From: Isoetes taiwanensis
Lineage: Eukaryota; Streptophyta; Lycopodiopsida; Isoetales; Isoetaceae
DNA: 64,000 nt
Direction: 5' to 3'
NCBI GenBank assembly: GCA_021234155.1
Contig: JAJEKV010000025.1
Coordinates: forward strand, 7,392,531 to 7,456,530
The notes beneath the pieces were generated by a model. The model saw only the letters and a program-made list of their open reading frames with translations. It was not told the DNA's origin and ran no database searches. This document shows positions 33,813-46,882 of the stretch, in pieces (within the stretch, counting starts at the first letter, position 1; each line of letters begins with the position of its first letter). The translations under genes were made by a program, and so were the position numbers.

Positions 33813-36463
33813 ACCAGTTACATATAGGAAGCATACCAATCTCATTTAATGACATGAAACCGCGACCGAATCGCCCCCATGGCACAACCGTCACAGCCAT
33901 CTGCTCTTCAAGAAAGCCCAGTTCCATTCCGTTCTGCAAGAAAATCAGCTTCGCCACAAATAGAAGCCCATGTTCCACTGAACTCTCCAAATATAAACAT
34001 CTGAAACTGCAATAAACAAACCCCAAACAATAATAAAAACCCACCTCAACCTTTAAGTGACAGATGAAAAGATCTTTTGTGGACCTTATTCCTTTGATGC
34101 TGCTAATTACTCGGCCTTGCCATAATTACTAACCTAGATTTAGACTTAAGAGTCTTGCTCTTAAAGATGTCCGCCATCGAGGAGGTGCAAGATTATAGGT
34201 TAAAGAATTACTTACATAAATCCTACGGCCATAAGTTTAGTCAGCATGACGTTTCCTTTGGACACACATAAAAAACTAGGCAATTAAATAATTATTCTTG
34301 TTTTAGATCTAATCTATAGTCTAGGATCTCCCCTTTCTTAATTATTGCCCTTTTGAATCAGTCCCACCTTTAACTTGATGCCATCTAAGAAGTTGACCGG
34401 ACTTATTAGATTGCTTCCCTTCATTTGGTCGGAGTATTCCTTATGTTGTGGAGGTACTCATCATATACATGGTCGACGGTTATCCAATTATTGAATCCTT
34501 TTTAGCGAGGTGATCAAGTTTACAAAGAGGTTCCAATATGTTGGATATCTATCAGCAATGTATGTAGATTTAGTACTCCATACGTGTTTCTTTCCAATCC
34601 TTGAAGCTTTGCTCCATTCTTGGGTCCATCTTTTCTAAAAGAAATGACAAAAATCTACTCGAAATTTCGTCCCAATCCCATTATGGATGTTATTACCCAT
34701 AATTCTAAGATATTCAACTATCTGATAGGTCCTCTGGTGTAGTCGTTAGTCGTTGGAGTAGCAAGGCGATGATCCATAATTTGTTGAAAAATCTGGTCTC
34801 CTTAGAGTTGTGTATAATCATTCATGTGCCCTGCTTTCTTTTGTCGAACATATTATGACTCTGCTCGTCCTTAATGTTGATATTGACAACCTTCATTAAA
34901 ATTATCCATATTAGTGGACTTGCTGATGTAGTGGATAACATAAGTCTCGGTGTCGCGTCCCAGAGGCTTGAAGGTAATGTTCTTCACATTCTATAATCTT
35001 TTATGTCGACTCATCTGCCTTGGAGGTTACGAGATTTGAGGATGATTCTTCTAACTCCTGAATTGATATTGTTGTGTTGACCTTGTCGATTTGATTATTC
35101 GTCTTGGCGGTCACATGCTGTTGTTATAAGGTTGATGGAATGTTGAGTGTTTTATCACTTCTAACTATGCAACTTTTCTTTCTAAGAGAAGTTTATTTGC
35201 ATTCATGTGCAGGGACTGTTTTCTTGACTGATCAGTTAGTAATGCTGGTATTTGGTCCCCCATGGTACCTCTTCTTGATGGTGTTTGACCTCCAATCTCT
35301 AAGGTAGAAGATCGTCATGATCTTGAGATGGTGCTATTGAGGTTGATGTAGCTGGTCTGAAGTTTCGGGGCTGATGAGAAGAAGTTTGTTGCGGTCCCGC
35401 CATATTCCTATTCCTGAGAAGCCCACCCTTGATGGCTTGTAATACCTCCTTAGCCAAAGCATCTTTGCTTGAAGTCTAAATCTGATACTACTATGGCTTG
35501 TATATCTGCAATAGTTGCCCTTCCTAGAGGGTATGTCCAGTCTCATCCTTTAGAACTCTTGATGTCATAAGTCGATGAAGTCGTCTACTTGTTGGTGACG
35601 TAGCTGTGACATTAGTCATCGATGTGGGGCCCTTTCTCGAGGTAATATGGCACTTGGAGAATATCCTTCATTAGGAGATGTTCCTCCCCTAATGTGATCA
35701 ATTTTGTAAGTGTCATGATGCCCATTGGCTGTTGCTCGTCTTATGTCTATTCTTGATGTCGCAATCGTCCTTCCTATAGGCTCCCCTTTACTATTTGTGT
35801 TCGGCCTTCCCTGTAGACCATCTTGGCCTTTGATTTGCTAAAGTTTCCTCCATAAGTTTGCCTTCTGCTTCCAACTCGTTGATGTTGTCGAGTGGCTCTA
35901 GTGTTGAGGCCTCGAGGATCTGCAACGAAGGTTCTCTTGACCCTATTTTTATGTCTACTTACTCTACAAACCCTATTTTTATACCTTTATCCACTCTTCC
36001 TCAAATGACCCATTTGGCATTTGGCACTTTAATAGGCACTGAGAAAGGTACTTATTTACTGTTATGGGGTGGTAGAAGGAGACTTACTTTCTGGGTGTAC
36101 TTGGTGTATTGGACTAAATTACCTAGATAGAATGAATTCCTAGATAATTATCTATGCTACAAAGGCATGACGGAAGATACTTGATGGTAGTGCATCTATA
36201 ACGTGTGTTGCTGTGACAACAATTTCTAAGGCCTTGGCAACTATCTGGGTTTCTAAGAAAAAAGTTTAATTATACTACCTATATGTAGAAAGAAGACACT
36301 TAGCAAGATAAGAGCGACAACTAAGCTAAGATGAATGCAGATGTTGTCTCTATCTAGCTTAAGGATCTTGGTTCTAACTCTAAGGGTCTTGGCCATTAAT
36401 ATTATCTAACATGATTAAAGCTTAAATTTAATTAAGGATTATAATTCAAACATAAATGATGCC

Positions 36464-36560
36464 CGCCCTCAGTGGTTGGCACGGGGGGGTTTGGAGGGGT
36501 TCATTCCTGTGGGTGGGAGTTCGATTCCCGCTACTGTGAGAATTTTTTTAATAAGATGAG
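36464..36560 (+). mobile_element. tRNA-related SINE-like head
   Basis: CCTCAGTGGTTGGCAC resembles a pol III A box, and GGGAGTTCGATTCCCGC about 60 nt later resembles a B box within a T-arm-like hairpin. A T-rich stretch follows. The combination is typical of the tRNA-related head of a plant SINE. Boundaries and target duplication are not resolved. Confidence 0.5.
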
Positions 36561-37971
36561 GTTCAAATAGATTGAAAAGCTAGAATGGGGTACTACAAGG
36601 CACTAGAATGCATGGTAGATGGCTAAACTGTGCACTAATAAACTTTTCTGGCGCGGAGGGATGCTAGTGGGGTCAACTCAGCAAATCAACAAACTTTTAA
36701 CATTTCTGACAAATAAATACAAAATATACGGTGCCCGGCCGTACACTCAATAGGAAATCCCCCATACGGTCCTCCGACTGCACGGGCCCTCCATCTATCC
36801 CGCACTCCAGGGTATCACTAGTGGGGGGGGAAGGGGACACGAAGGTGTCTTGTGCGCCCTTCCCCTATGGGCTCCTATAACAGCGGAAGCATAAACAACG
36901 TCAGAACTAGCAATAATAATACATCGATCTACTTCGAAGGGTATTCCATCCACATATCCATAGATACAATAGAGATGCCGTAAAACATGAGAGCTCCTAC
37001 CCAAGGCTCAGACTCATGGCGAGGTAGACTAATGGCTAGGCCTCAAGATAGAGCAGACCGAGTCATAACAATGGCGGGGCTGGCTATAAACAGTGGCTAG
37101 GGTTGACCACTCCATTCGCCCCTCATGTGCATACTTTGCAGATGGGCTAGATCGGGCTCTGGTATGACTCTAGCCTTCCGGATACGCAATCTCATGGTAT
37201 CACCCATTGAGACTGCTCCGAGTTGCATCTCTTCGGTCCGATGAGGCAGGAAGGGTTCCATCTCCCCTTCCCGGGGTCTAGAGGTTCCACGGGCGGCTAG
37301 AGAATCGTGGCAACACACGATGGCTACTAGGTCTCTACCCCCCTTCCCAATACAAGAGGAGCAAACATGATCAACCAACATCACATATCCACATAACATG
37401 ATAATAATGAGAATAACATCTAAACCTAATCATATACATCTAACTTACAGTTAGGGTTTATTGATTAGGGTTCAAGATCTAGACTGAGGGTTCTAGGAAG
37501 GCTTTACTAGAGACACGAAATGCTAACTCATTTGGAGTCCTAATTTCCTGATGATCTACAAAGAACTCTAACCCAAATACCTGCTCCTGAGGAACTCCCT
37601 CCTACTCCTGGTGTCTCCATGGCCTTCAAGGGGTTCGACATAGCCCCCACTCCTATTGATGCGCGCACGCTCCGGGGCTGTTGTGCTATGTTGTGCCACA
37701 TCAGACGATTCTCGAAATGGAGTTTCGAGCGCGAAGAAGGTTCCCAGACTGGGAGCCAGAAAAGAGGCCTAGGGTTAGGGTTTAGGCCTTTATAGGTTAG
37801 GGTTCACATGTTATGCCATGTGGCTCCAATAGGGTAGGTCCGTGTGGCAGTTGCCCAATAGGATAAGGCCACATGGAAATTGGCCTTACCCTAAGGGTGT
37901 TCAAGTTATATGAATAACTTAGACATGCACCCTATGCCACTAACCTATGGTATACAAGGCTATGAAGAGAC

Positions 37972-40230
37972 TTGTATAGTGACGGACCTGGAAATATACG
38001 TATTTATGGCATATATTTCCCTGGAATGTCACATTTTCGCACCAGATATGGGCATTATGAGTTTGTAGTAATGCCATTTGGGCTTATCAATGCACCAGCC
38101 ACTTTTATGAGGCTTATGAATGATATTTTTCGGGCTCATCTTGACCAATTTATGCTCGTGTTTTTCGACGATATTCTGAATTATTCCAAAACACTTGAAG
38201 AGCATGTTGAACATTTGCGCTCAGTTTTGAAGCTTTTAAGGCAACATAAGCTTTATAGTAAGCTTTTCAAATGCAGTTTTGCTCAAGAGCAGTTGATTTA
38301 TTTAGGTCATGTTGTCTCCAACAAGGGAATTGAGTCGGCTCCTGAAAAGGTAAAAGCTATACAAGAATGGCCACAACCTCAATCTGTAAGAGAGATCAGG
38401 GCATTTATAGGATTAGATGGATATTATCGCAAGTTTGTAAAGCACTTTTCCAAGAAAGCAGCTCCATTGACTACCCTACTTCAAAAAGATCTAGCATTCC
38501 AATGGTCAGAGGTATGTATACAAAGTTTTCAAATTTTAAAAGATGCCTTGACACATGCACCAATTTTAAAGATTCCATCTATGGAGCGGGACTTTTGTGT
38601 GGTAACTGATGCTTCAGGCACTGGGATTGGATGTGCTTTATTACAAGATGGCCATGTATGTGCGTATGCAATTGTGCATGCTTTGAAATTATGGAGGCAT
38701 TATCCTTTGGGTAAGAAATTTCTCCTCAAGACCGATCATCAAAGTCTTAAGTATTTTCTGATGTAGCCTCAGCTAAATAATCGCCAAGAATGATGGATGC
38801 AACTGTTGCAAGAGTATGATCTCACCATAATGTATCAGCCTGGCAAAGATAACGTAATTGCAGATGCGTTGTCCCGGCGATCATATTGTGTTGTCGTTAG
38901 TGTTGCTAATATGCAATGGGATAGCAATCTAACGCAATTGATCCAAGAGGATTCTTATTTCTGACCTACAGTAGCAGCACTTGAACAAGGGGAAAATAGG
39001 AATCCCTATAAGATAGAAGCAGCCAAGTTATTCTACCACAATTGGCTATGCGTACCGGATAATGCAGAGCTTAAACAATAGACTATGAAAGAAGCTCATG
39101 ATAGTCCAGTATCGGGTCATCCAGGAGTTCAGAAAAGTCTTCGCAAGGTCCGCAAGCAGTTCTTTTGGCCTAGCACGAAGAAGAAAATCTTAAGTTACGT
39201 GGCCAGATGTTTACCATGTCAGAAGGTGAAAGCCTCTCAGCAAAAGATTGCGGGGGAATTGCAACCGTTCGATATCCCCGATACAAAATGGGAAAGTATA
39301 GGTATGGATATTATTGTGGGATTGCCTAAGACACGAGCCGGATATGATTCCATCTATGTAGTAATGGATCGACTCACCAAGCAGGCCCACTTTATGCCAA
39401 CCAAAATCACGGCTACTGCTGCAGATGTTGCTAAGATTTTCATCAAGGATATATTCCGTCTGCATGGTATGCCTAAAGTTATCGTGTCAAATAGAGACAC
39501 GCGCTTTGTTGGCCAATTTTGGCAAGTATTGTTCCACGGGGTTGGAACCCAATTAAGGATGAGCACATCATATCATTTTCAAACCGATGGTCAAGTTGAA
39601 AGAGTTAATCAGGTTGTCGAAGACATGCTCCGGATGTATGTGCCCGAACATCCACACACTTGGGGGTCTTATCTGTACTTAGTTGAGTTTGCCTACAACA
39701 ATACGTATCAAGACTCTATAAAGATGAGACCATTTGAAGCAGTATATGGGCAAGAATATCGATATCCCTTGACTTGGTGCAGTCCGCAATGTAAAGTTGG
39801 TTTGGTTCAGACCACGGGGGAAGATATTGGGATACAACTCCGAATTATTAGACAAAATATTGCCAAAGCACAGAATTGACAAAAGCAATATGCCGATAAA
39901 AGATAAGATAAGATCATACAGAGGATCGGCAAGGTTGTATACCATTTGGAATTGCCCATTGACGTCAAGGTCCATAATGTTAGCAACTTATGCAAGTATC
40001 TCAGTGATCCATCACATATATTGCCGCAGGATAATTTGGTTGCGGTGGAAGAAACACTCGCAGTAAAGCCACAAACAATTTTGCGAGTTGATACTAGGGT
40101 ACCAAGGAATCGCACCAATTGAGGAATACCTAGTGCAATGGGCAGGATATCTGCAAGAAGATGCGACATGGGAAGACACTGACAAGTTCAAGAAGTTATA
40201 TCTGACCTTTCCCATAACTCATGAGGACAT
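37972..40230 (+). pseudogene. Chromovirus RT, RNase H, integrase and chromodomain
   Basis: RT continues with RTRYGHYEFVVMPFGLINAP and FFDDIL. RNase H has FCVVTDASGTGIGCALLQ and LLKTDHQSLKYF. Integrase (39085-39879) has the H/C finger ending CLPCQK, then WESIGMDIIVGLPKT, VSNRDTRF and FQTDGQVERVNQVVED. A chromodomain-like end lies at about 40115-40200 (EYLVQWAGYLQEDATWED), which defines a chromovirus. Chromodomains direct integration to chromatin marks. The copy is broken several times. Confidence 0.88.
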
Positions 40231-40254
40231 GAGTTAATTTTTACAAGATGAGAA

Positions 40255-40437
40255 TGTAACGAACCCAGTGGCTTAGACTAGCTTATAATTGCATGTTTCT
40301 AGTAGAAGACTATAAGGTAAGGGACGTAGTGGCTTGCCTTGTGTCCGTATCAGATTGTGTAAGAACAACTAAATAACCCTGTTGATACGCTTCCATGGGT
40401 ATGCTGGCGGCGGCATTTAAAACTACAAAAATACATT
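40255..40437 (+). repeat. Chromovirus 3' LTR, first piece
   Basis: It matches the start of the 5' LTR (29198-29381) closely and follows a short purine-rich tract (AAGATGAGAA). Similarity stops at 40437, where inserted DNA begins. The LTR resumes near 49215, and about 0.6 kb of LTR sequence is missing between the two pieces. Confidence 0.85.
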
Positions 40438-40667
40438 CTATGGCAAGGTCCTAGATAGCATATATGTTGGCCGAAGTGAAGTGGTGTTCTCATTGAGCTT
40501 TTGTAAAATCATTGGTACATAATGATGACCCTACTAGGGGTAGAAAAGGTTGAAAATATGAATAAACATGCTCCAAAATTAGGCAATCATCAGGAGGATG
40601 ATGGAAATGAAGAAAACAAGATAAAGTATGATTCATTCGCTGCTTAACCGAGACAAATGTGAGAAAA

Positions 40668-40750
40668 ATTGGCGACAGCTTCTCATTGGGATGAAAAACC
40701 TTGCCTTTTCGGGTTTTCGAGGAAAACCCTAATGAGAAACGGTCGCCAAT
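40668..40750. repeat. Palindrome 3 with conserved core
   Basis: Arms 40668-40687 and 40731-40750 are inverted repeats matching at 18 of 20 (ATTGGCGACAGCTTCTCATT on the left). The core AAAAACCTTGCC, then CGGGTTTTCGAGGAAAACCC, matches palindromes 1 and 2. The arms are unrelated to theirs. Confidence 0.8.
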
Positions 40751-40788
40751 GCTCTTGAAGAAAGCTTGCAACACCCGAACTCGAGTAC

Positions 40789-41591
40789 TGTGACGTTCCA
40801 GTATAACATACGGTATGAATACATATATTATACTGACACGTCACTAGTACATGTCGACTCAGATGACATGTACACGGCGACCGTAAAGGGTAGTACCCTA
40901 GGGTATGACCTTCTGAACCATTATATTGCACATGTTAAGGCCACATGTGCATATAATATCTTTTGCCATGTGGCAATAGCCCATTGACCAAAAGGGCCCA
41001 GCCCTAAAATTCGTGGGGATAAAGGGGCATAAACCCTAAAAGGGAAACCTTTTCGGTTTCCAGCCCCTATAGGTCGGATTGGAGCAGCAGAGGATGCCAT
41101 TTCGCCTGAAGAGTAGCAGAGGAATCGGAATTCCTAGGTTGCAGCTCGATCCAAGACCAGCAGTCTTGAAATCCAGCAGCATGGACGCTTTCAGAGGAGT
41201 GGGAGCCAGCCAAGAAGCGGGTTAGTGGTTGATCCGATAGTTAGATCCGAGTTTTCAGCCCTCATTCCATAGGATTAGTATCCATTCTTAGCTATAGGCG
41301 ACCCCTACAGCCTAAGAATGATAAACACTAACAAAGGAACCTAACCATGTATGATTAGGTAGATTAGAATAGATGTATTCTATTATTTCAGTTCTGTTGT
41401 GTTGATGTTTTGACATTCTATGCGCCACTCTTGTGTATTGGGAAGGGGGGTAGAGACCCAGAGCCCAAGTAGATGGATGATCCTAGTTTTAGCCCATTAA
41501 TTCCTAATTAATGCGGCCTGTGCATAAGAGCCCGCCTGGCTGTGGGTGGCGGAGCTAGACCGGCTGACAAGGGAGGTCTTGTCTAATCACG
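40789..41591 (+). repeat. 5' LTR of nested element (partial)
   Basis: It corresponds to 46883-47686. The shared text includes ACATGTCGACTCAGATGACA and a run of CCCTAAAAGGGAAACC. The remainder of the LTR is missing from this end. Confidence 0.85.
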
Positions 41592-44500
41592 AGCTGCCCA
41601 AGTCACTCCATGTGTAGAGATTGGACTCCCCAAACCAATTTTGCTAGGACCTTAGAGTATGCCTCAAACATCATGGCATTTCATGCCATACCACACAACC
41701 TAATGTCCATAGATTTGGAGATTATAGATATGTCTCCAGTAATGCTGCTCGAGCCATCTTGCTTGCTTATAGAGCCCAAAATGTTGTAGGAGAGCCCTTC
41801 AAGTGGACCCTTAATAGAGCCCAAAATGTTGTAGGAGAGCCCTTCAAGTGGACCCTTAGGCTCTAGAATATACGAGCGTTGCTTTCGAAGTACATGGCCA
41901 GAGCCACAGAAGACCTAGAGGCGCAACTTCTTGAAGACATCAAGGTCCCAGCCGATGTACAGACAGATAAGGAGAGGAGACCGAAAAGGCAGACCCAAGA
42001 GAGGGAAGCACAACGACAAACACCTCAACTGACAAACGAGTAGAACAGGACACCACCGGCCTATCATCAATCTTCATCAAATGGGAAGAATATTTGGTAA
42101 CCAACGGCATCAAGAATTTTCTAGATGTCAACCTCCCGCCTACCTCGTCCACGAGGTCATCAGAAAGAGGATCTCGACGCCTTCACCAACTCGACGCACA
42201 TGAGGCTCAAATGGAAGAATGCAAGGCAGCAAAATACAGGTGCAGGAAGACGTTAGACATCGATGCCACGTTGGCATCACGAGCTAAGGTCAGAGGGCAT
42301 AATCTTTCATCGAGGAGAGAAGTCATGGCGACACAGGAGCATATAGAAACCAGAGGGAAGACAACCACGACCTTGCAGCCCAGCAACTCAAGCAAATGTA
42401 ATGCGACGTCAACAAAAAGAGCAACCAAGCTAGGCAACCACAAAGCACCTAAGGCTGACCAGGACGAGCTTCCAGCTTCTAGCTCCCTTGCACTAGCAGG
42501 AGAACTTTCATCGGTTCCAAAAAGTAGGAGACCATGAGGGGAATGAGACACATATCAGGGAAGGAACATCTCCAACTTGAAGGCCTATATCAGCATTAGG
42601 GGCAAGATCAAGGAGGAGAATATTCTTCTCGAACAAGAATTCGGGACCCAGAAACACCTAGAGACCAAAGGAAGGACGACTTTACTACGTCAGCCAAGGA
42701 GTGTGAGACTCGAATCGGAGGAGACGACCTAGCCAGCAGGTACAAATCATGCAAAGGCAACCAGAAGGAGCTAGGGTAGGTGCAATGGAGATGACCACAC
42801 TTCCAAGCACAGGAGAGGCACCTCGGAATGAAGCAAAGCCCAATCAACAGGAGCGCACTCAGAAATTCAACCTACAGAGGAATGACAATGCCTGCCGACC
42901 GACCACGATCTCAGAGCTTCGAAGACATTCAAGAACGCCCGACTGCAACAGCCAGGTGATCAACCTATCAATGGCATCGCACATCGGCAACCTTGCAACG
43001 ACACACTGTATATAGGGACGTTGAGCGGTCACCACATTCCTTACGACAGACATACACATTAAGGAGGAGCATCTTTTTCAAGGGATCACATCGACGAACA
43101 CTCTTCGCAACTTGGGGTGACGAGCTCAGATCAGACATGAAGCTCAACAATAGTAGCAGCATCTCAAGGAATCCCGAGTCAACCAGAACGAAGAAGATGC
43201 AGCAAAACCGAAGGATCAAAAGCGATAGGAGGAGGGGAAACCCTAAAGGAGTATAAACATTTAAGTAGATCTTCGTAGTTGTTTTGAAAAAGTGGATGAA
43301 TTAAAATCCCAATATAAATGCGTATATGTCTATGGTATATCTCGGGTGCTCACAGATATAGTGGAGAAACATGAGTTTAAAGTCATGTTTTACGGATTTA
43401 GCGCTTAGATCAGGAAGCTCCTTCACTTCGACTACCAAATGAGGAAACAAGGAAGCACAACTATAGCCCAAGATCAAAATGGAAGAGCAAGTACGAGGGA
43501 GAAACGACCAGAGCCCAAGCAAATCTTTGACTCCAAACACTTCGGGAAGTGCCCTCAAGTAGAAGACCGCTCGTCCATCCAATGTCAGAATAAGAGACAA
43601 CACCGGTCATGTCAAGATCATCAGCGCTGCACCAGGGCATCGTCAGGGCACACCACTACCTCTTGTGGCAGCGGCAACACTTGATGAACTTACGACACGA
43701 GTGGCCTCAACAATCGAAGGAGGAACGACCCGACATCAACGAGCTTCCTAGAGGCAACAGGAGGATCAAAACTGACGGGCACAATCAAAACCACCGGAGG
43801 GTACCTCAAGACAAGAAGACGGCATAGCACTGAGGAACGTGACAACGTCCAAGCCAGGTGATCAAGGGGATCAGCAAGGAAGATTGGAAGCTCGATGGAG
43901 AACCAACTAGGTGAGGCAAGGCGAGGCGAGCCGATGACTTGCACGCGGACTTGCATGCAACTTGGTGAACCCAAGGATCGACGATTCAAAGAACAACTGC
44001 AGAAGAGAACAACTCCAGAGGAGTATAGCCAAAGGAAGCGCGCACAGCCTCAAGAGACGCCTCCAAATAGCTTCAAGCATCATGAAGGGGGGGAACAATT
44101 ACAGCCCGAGAACAGAATCAGGAGGCAGACCGAAATGTCGAAGCATCAACGACCAGCACACCTTTAGTTAGAATGTGATGCAAAGCATGTTGTGCCATAG
44201 CCGACAAACATCGGAGGGCCCAAGTATATCAACAAGTTACCCCGGAGTACGAGCTGACGTACAAATAGGAGGATATAGATCGTCAACACCATGGCACCGG
44301 GAGGAACACCGATGACATTACCAAGGAGTAGGTGTGCAACTCGAAGGGAGGCACAAGGGGGACTTAATAGCTCTATTAGTAATTGTAATTATGTAAGCTA
44401 TATGCTTTGCATATATAGTTCCCTTGTTATTCCTTCCCTCCCATAGCGTAACAGATCAAACGAAGAGATGTCAGGCAAATTGCAGGGGTGAAGCAATCAA

Positions 44501-46882
44501 CATCTTCAACACTCTTCGGGCAACACGATAACGACAAGAGGACTCGATGTATGAGACGTCGATGGAGTCGAGGAAACAATATCGGATATAGAGTCGTCCT
44601 TTAGCTACCAAGACAAAGAGTCAAGATGAAAGATCTTTTTCAACGGTGCCACCTTCAGGCTTTTGAAAAGCGGCATGGAAGATTTCAAGTGACCAACTAC
44701 ACCATCAAAGACCAGCAAGGAGAGGCTTCTAACGAACAAAGTCAACCTCTACATCAAGAGGAGCCACCGTCAAGGAGACCGAGGTATCGAGCAACTCGAA
44801 AGAACGTTACCTTGCTACTTCAAAGTAAGCAGTGGATGAGCTTCTAGCAAGCTCAAGGATCCAAGGCCATGGGGCCTAATAGGTTAAATGTATGGATGGT
44901 AACATCCACATTGGGATTAGAAGGCATTTTTTTTTTTTTAGATATTCTCGCCGAAAGGATTGCCCAATATTGAGCTAAGCGTCAAGTATTGGGAAGGAAA
45001 CACATAAGAGTAACTAAAATTATACAAGATTGTTAACAGACATCCAACATATTGAAACCACTTGGTGAGATTGATCACCTCGCTAAGAAGGAATAATTAC
45101 TAGGATAATTGTTGACCATGTATAAATTTAGTACCTCCAAAGAATAATCCAACCGAAAGAAAAGAAGTAATCTAACAAGTCCGGCCAACTTGTTACGATG
45201 ACATCAATTCGATTGGTAGGAATATTCCAAGAGTTTAAATAACTAAGAAAGGGGAATCTCTAGAATATAAAAAGAATAGTACATAAGTACATCTAAAATA
45301 AAAATTATAGTAATCAAATAGTCTTTTTGAGACAAAAGGAATTGTCATGATGACAAAACCTTGTGGTTTAGAATCGTTCTAACTAAGTAGGTAATCCGAC
45401 TATATTGAAATAAATGATAACATAATATGTGCATCCATCTTAGATGGTTATATATGTTATCTAAGGATAGTAAATTAATGCGCTAAGTAAGAAGCATATA
45501 ACCTCTTAAGGGGAGAATAGATATGACGTTGTGTACAACGTCATTGAAGGGGTGCAGGACCATTTTCTTTTCAAAGAAAGTGGGAGGGCTCAATCTTATG
45601 ATTGAACGTATTTTGTATCGAATTGACCAGACCCGTAGAATAGAGTTCACTCCAAGCAATGGCAGGGAATAGAGCGTAAGATAGATAAATACCTTTAGTG
45701 CTCGGGGAGGCCTTCAACGTGCGAGGACCGACGTGATAGCTAACTACACCAAGGAAGTGGAGCAAAAATATGAGAGCAATGCAGCGACCAAGTCATCTCC
45801 AAATTACTCCACGCCGCTCAATGGGCGGATGCCCTAGCCTTAGGAAAGGTTTGCCCATGTATAATAAGCTTTAATGTGTCTTATTGACAAGTTAAATATA
45901 GATCCTAATAACCACATAGATATCATAGGGAAATAAGTTAAATAACAATGGTAATGTGAGGTAGCATGTTAATTAATCCTTCGCAAGGATGCAATTCCTT
46001 CCAAGGATAGCTATATAACCTCGGGTCCTTATAAATATAAATAGAAAATAGAATTCAGATATACTTAAAGTGCATCTTAGGGATATACTTCCAAGGGTAA
46101 TGCAGGACCCAAGGAAGAGAATAAGAAGCACATCTAATTCTTGTGTATGATAATTAAAACCTTGTCTATGTAACAATCGCGACCTAAAAGTTGTTAAATA
46201 TTGCAAAGCTAGAGTAAATATAATTGTACGATCGAAAATAATGTATCCGATACTATGATAATGTTAATTCATAAATATTACATTAGAGTAAGTATGTTAA
46301 TCGCATGCATTAAGGGAAGTCCAACAGGATCGTGCAGGCGTCCAAGGACTGTCATGTTTACTTAAAGACGTTAACGGATGCTAGCCGACATGCAACAGTT
46401 GGTGGAGGAAGTACGAAGATATCCTCTCGCAGCAAGAGTTCTAGAATAGTTGTGATTTCTACCATTTAAACTAATCGCTTAAATTTTGTGTGAGATAGTA
46501 AGTATGTAATTATAGATATTGTAAAATTAATGCAGGATTTCAAGGTGCAAAGACTTGCAACACAAATTTTGTTATAACGTGTTGCAAGGGATGAAGAGTA
46601 CCTTGGAAGTGTAAATTTTGTATGAACTTGATAAACTTTGATAAACTTAAATGTTGTATTAAGTAAGGTTAGTAATTACCTTGCGTTGATTAAGTTATGA
46701 AGCGATAAGTTAATTAGATAATGAAATAGTACAGTAATGTCTTAAACATTACCTTAGAGTAATTCTAATAATTATGTAACTATAATAATAATTGCATGCA
46801 TCAAGTTGGTTGCAGGACAGGAAGATCCCAAGGTGGGGAGAACCTCGATGCTGCGGACAGCATCATTTTAAGGTGGGGAGAA
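41592..46882. other. Interior of nested element, no recognised coding
   Basis: Many short open frames occur at 41.9-44.2 kb on both strands, but none shows gag, protease, RT or integrase motifs. An arginine/glutamine-rich composition is seen in several frames, suggesting purine bias rather than coding. A two-copy tandem repeat of about 46 bp lies near 41769-41860. The right half is AT-rich and free of ORFs. A T-run with GATATTCTCG lies at about 44928-44950. Confidence 0.5.
41769..41860. repeat. 46-bp tandem duplication
   Basis: AGAGCCCAAAATGTTGTAGG plus the following CCTTCAAGTGGACCCTTA occurs twice in direct succession with essentially no differences, so the duplication is recent. Confidence 0.9.

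Larger units (their letters stand above)
33340..37971 (-). mobile_element. Old LTR-element remnant inserted in the chromovirus pol gene, reversed
   Basis: The stretch separates the two halves of RT. Its right part (about 36.6-37.97 kb), read on the minus strand, is a diverged relative of the LTR at 46883-48461 (shared TTGTATTGGGAAGGGGGGTA, AAAGTATGCACA, GGGTAGGA and GGCCACATG words). Its middle (about 34.4-34.6 kb), reversed, resembles 45.05-45.25 kb of that same element. So it is a decayed member of the family nested in the 3' LTR, in opposite orientation. Exact ends are unclear. No protein-coding domain is recognised. Confidence 0.55.

Noticed and set aside
42094-44171. Cluster of arginine/glutamine-rich open frames inside the nested LTR element
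   Set aside because: Open frames occur on both strands with the same bias and no gag or pol motif; explained by purine-rich composition.
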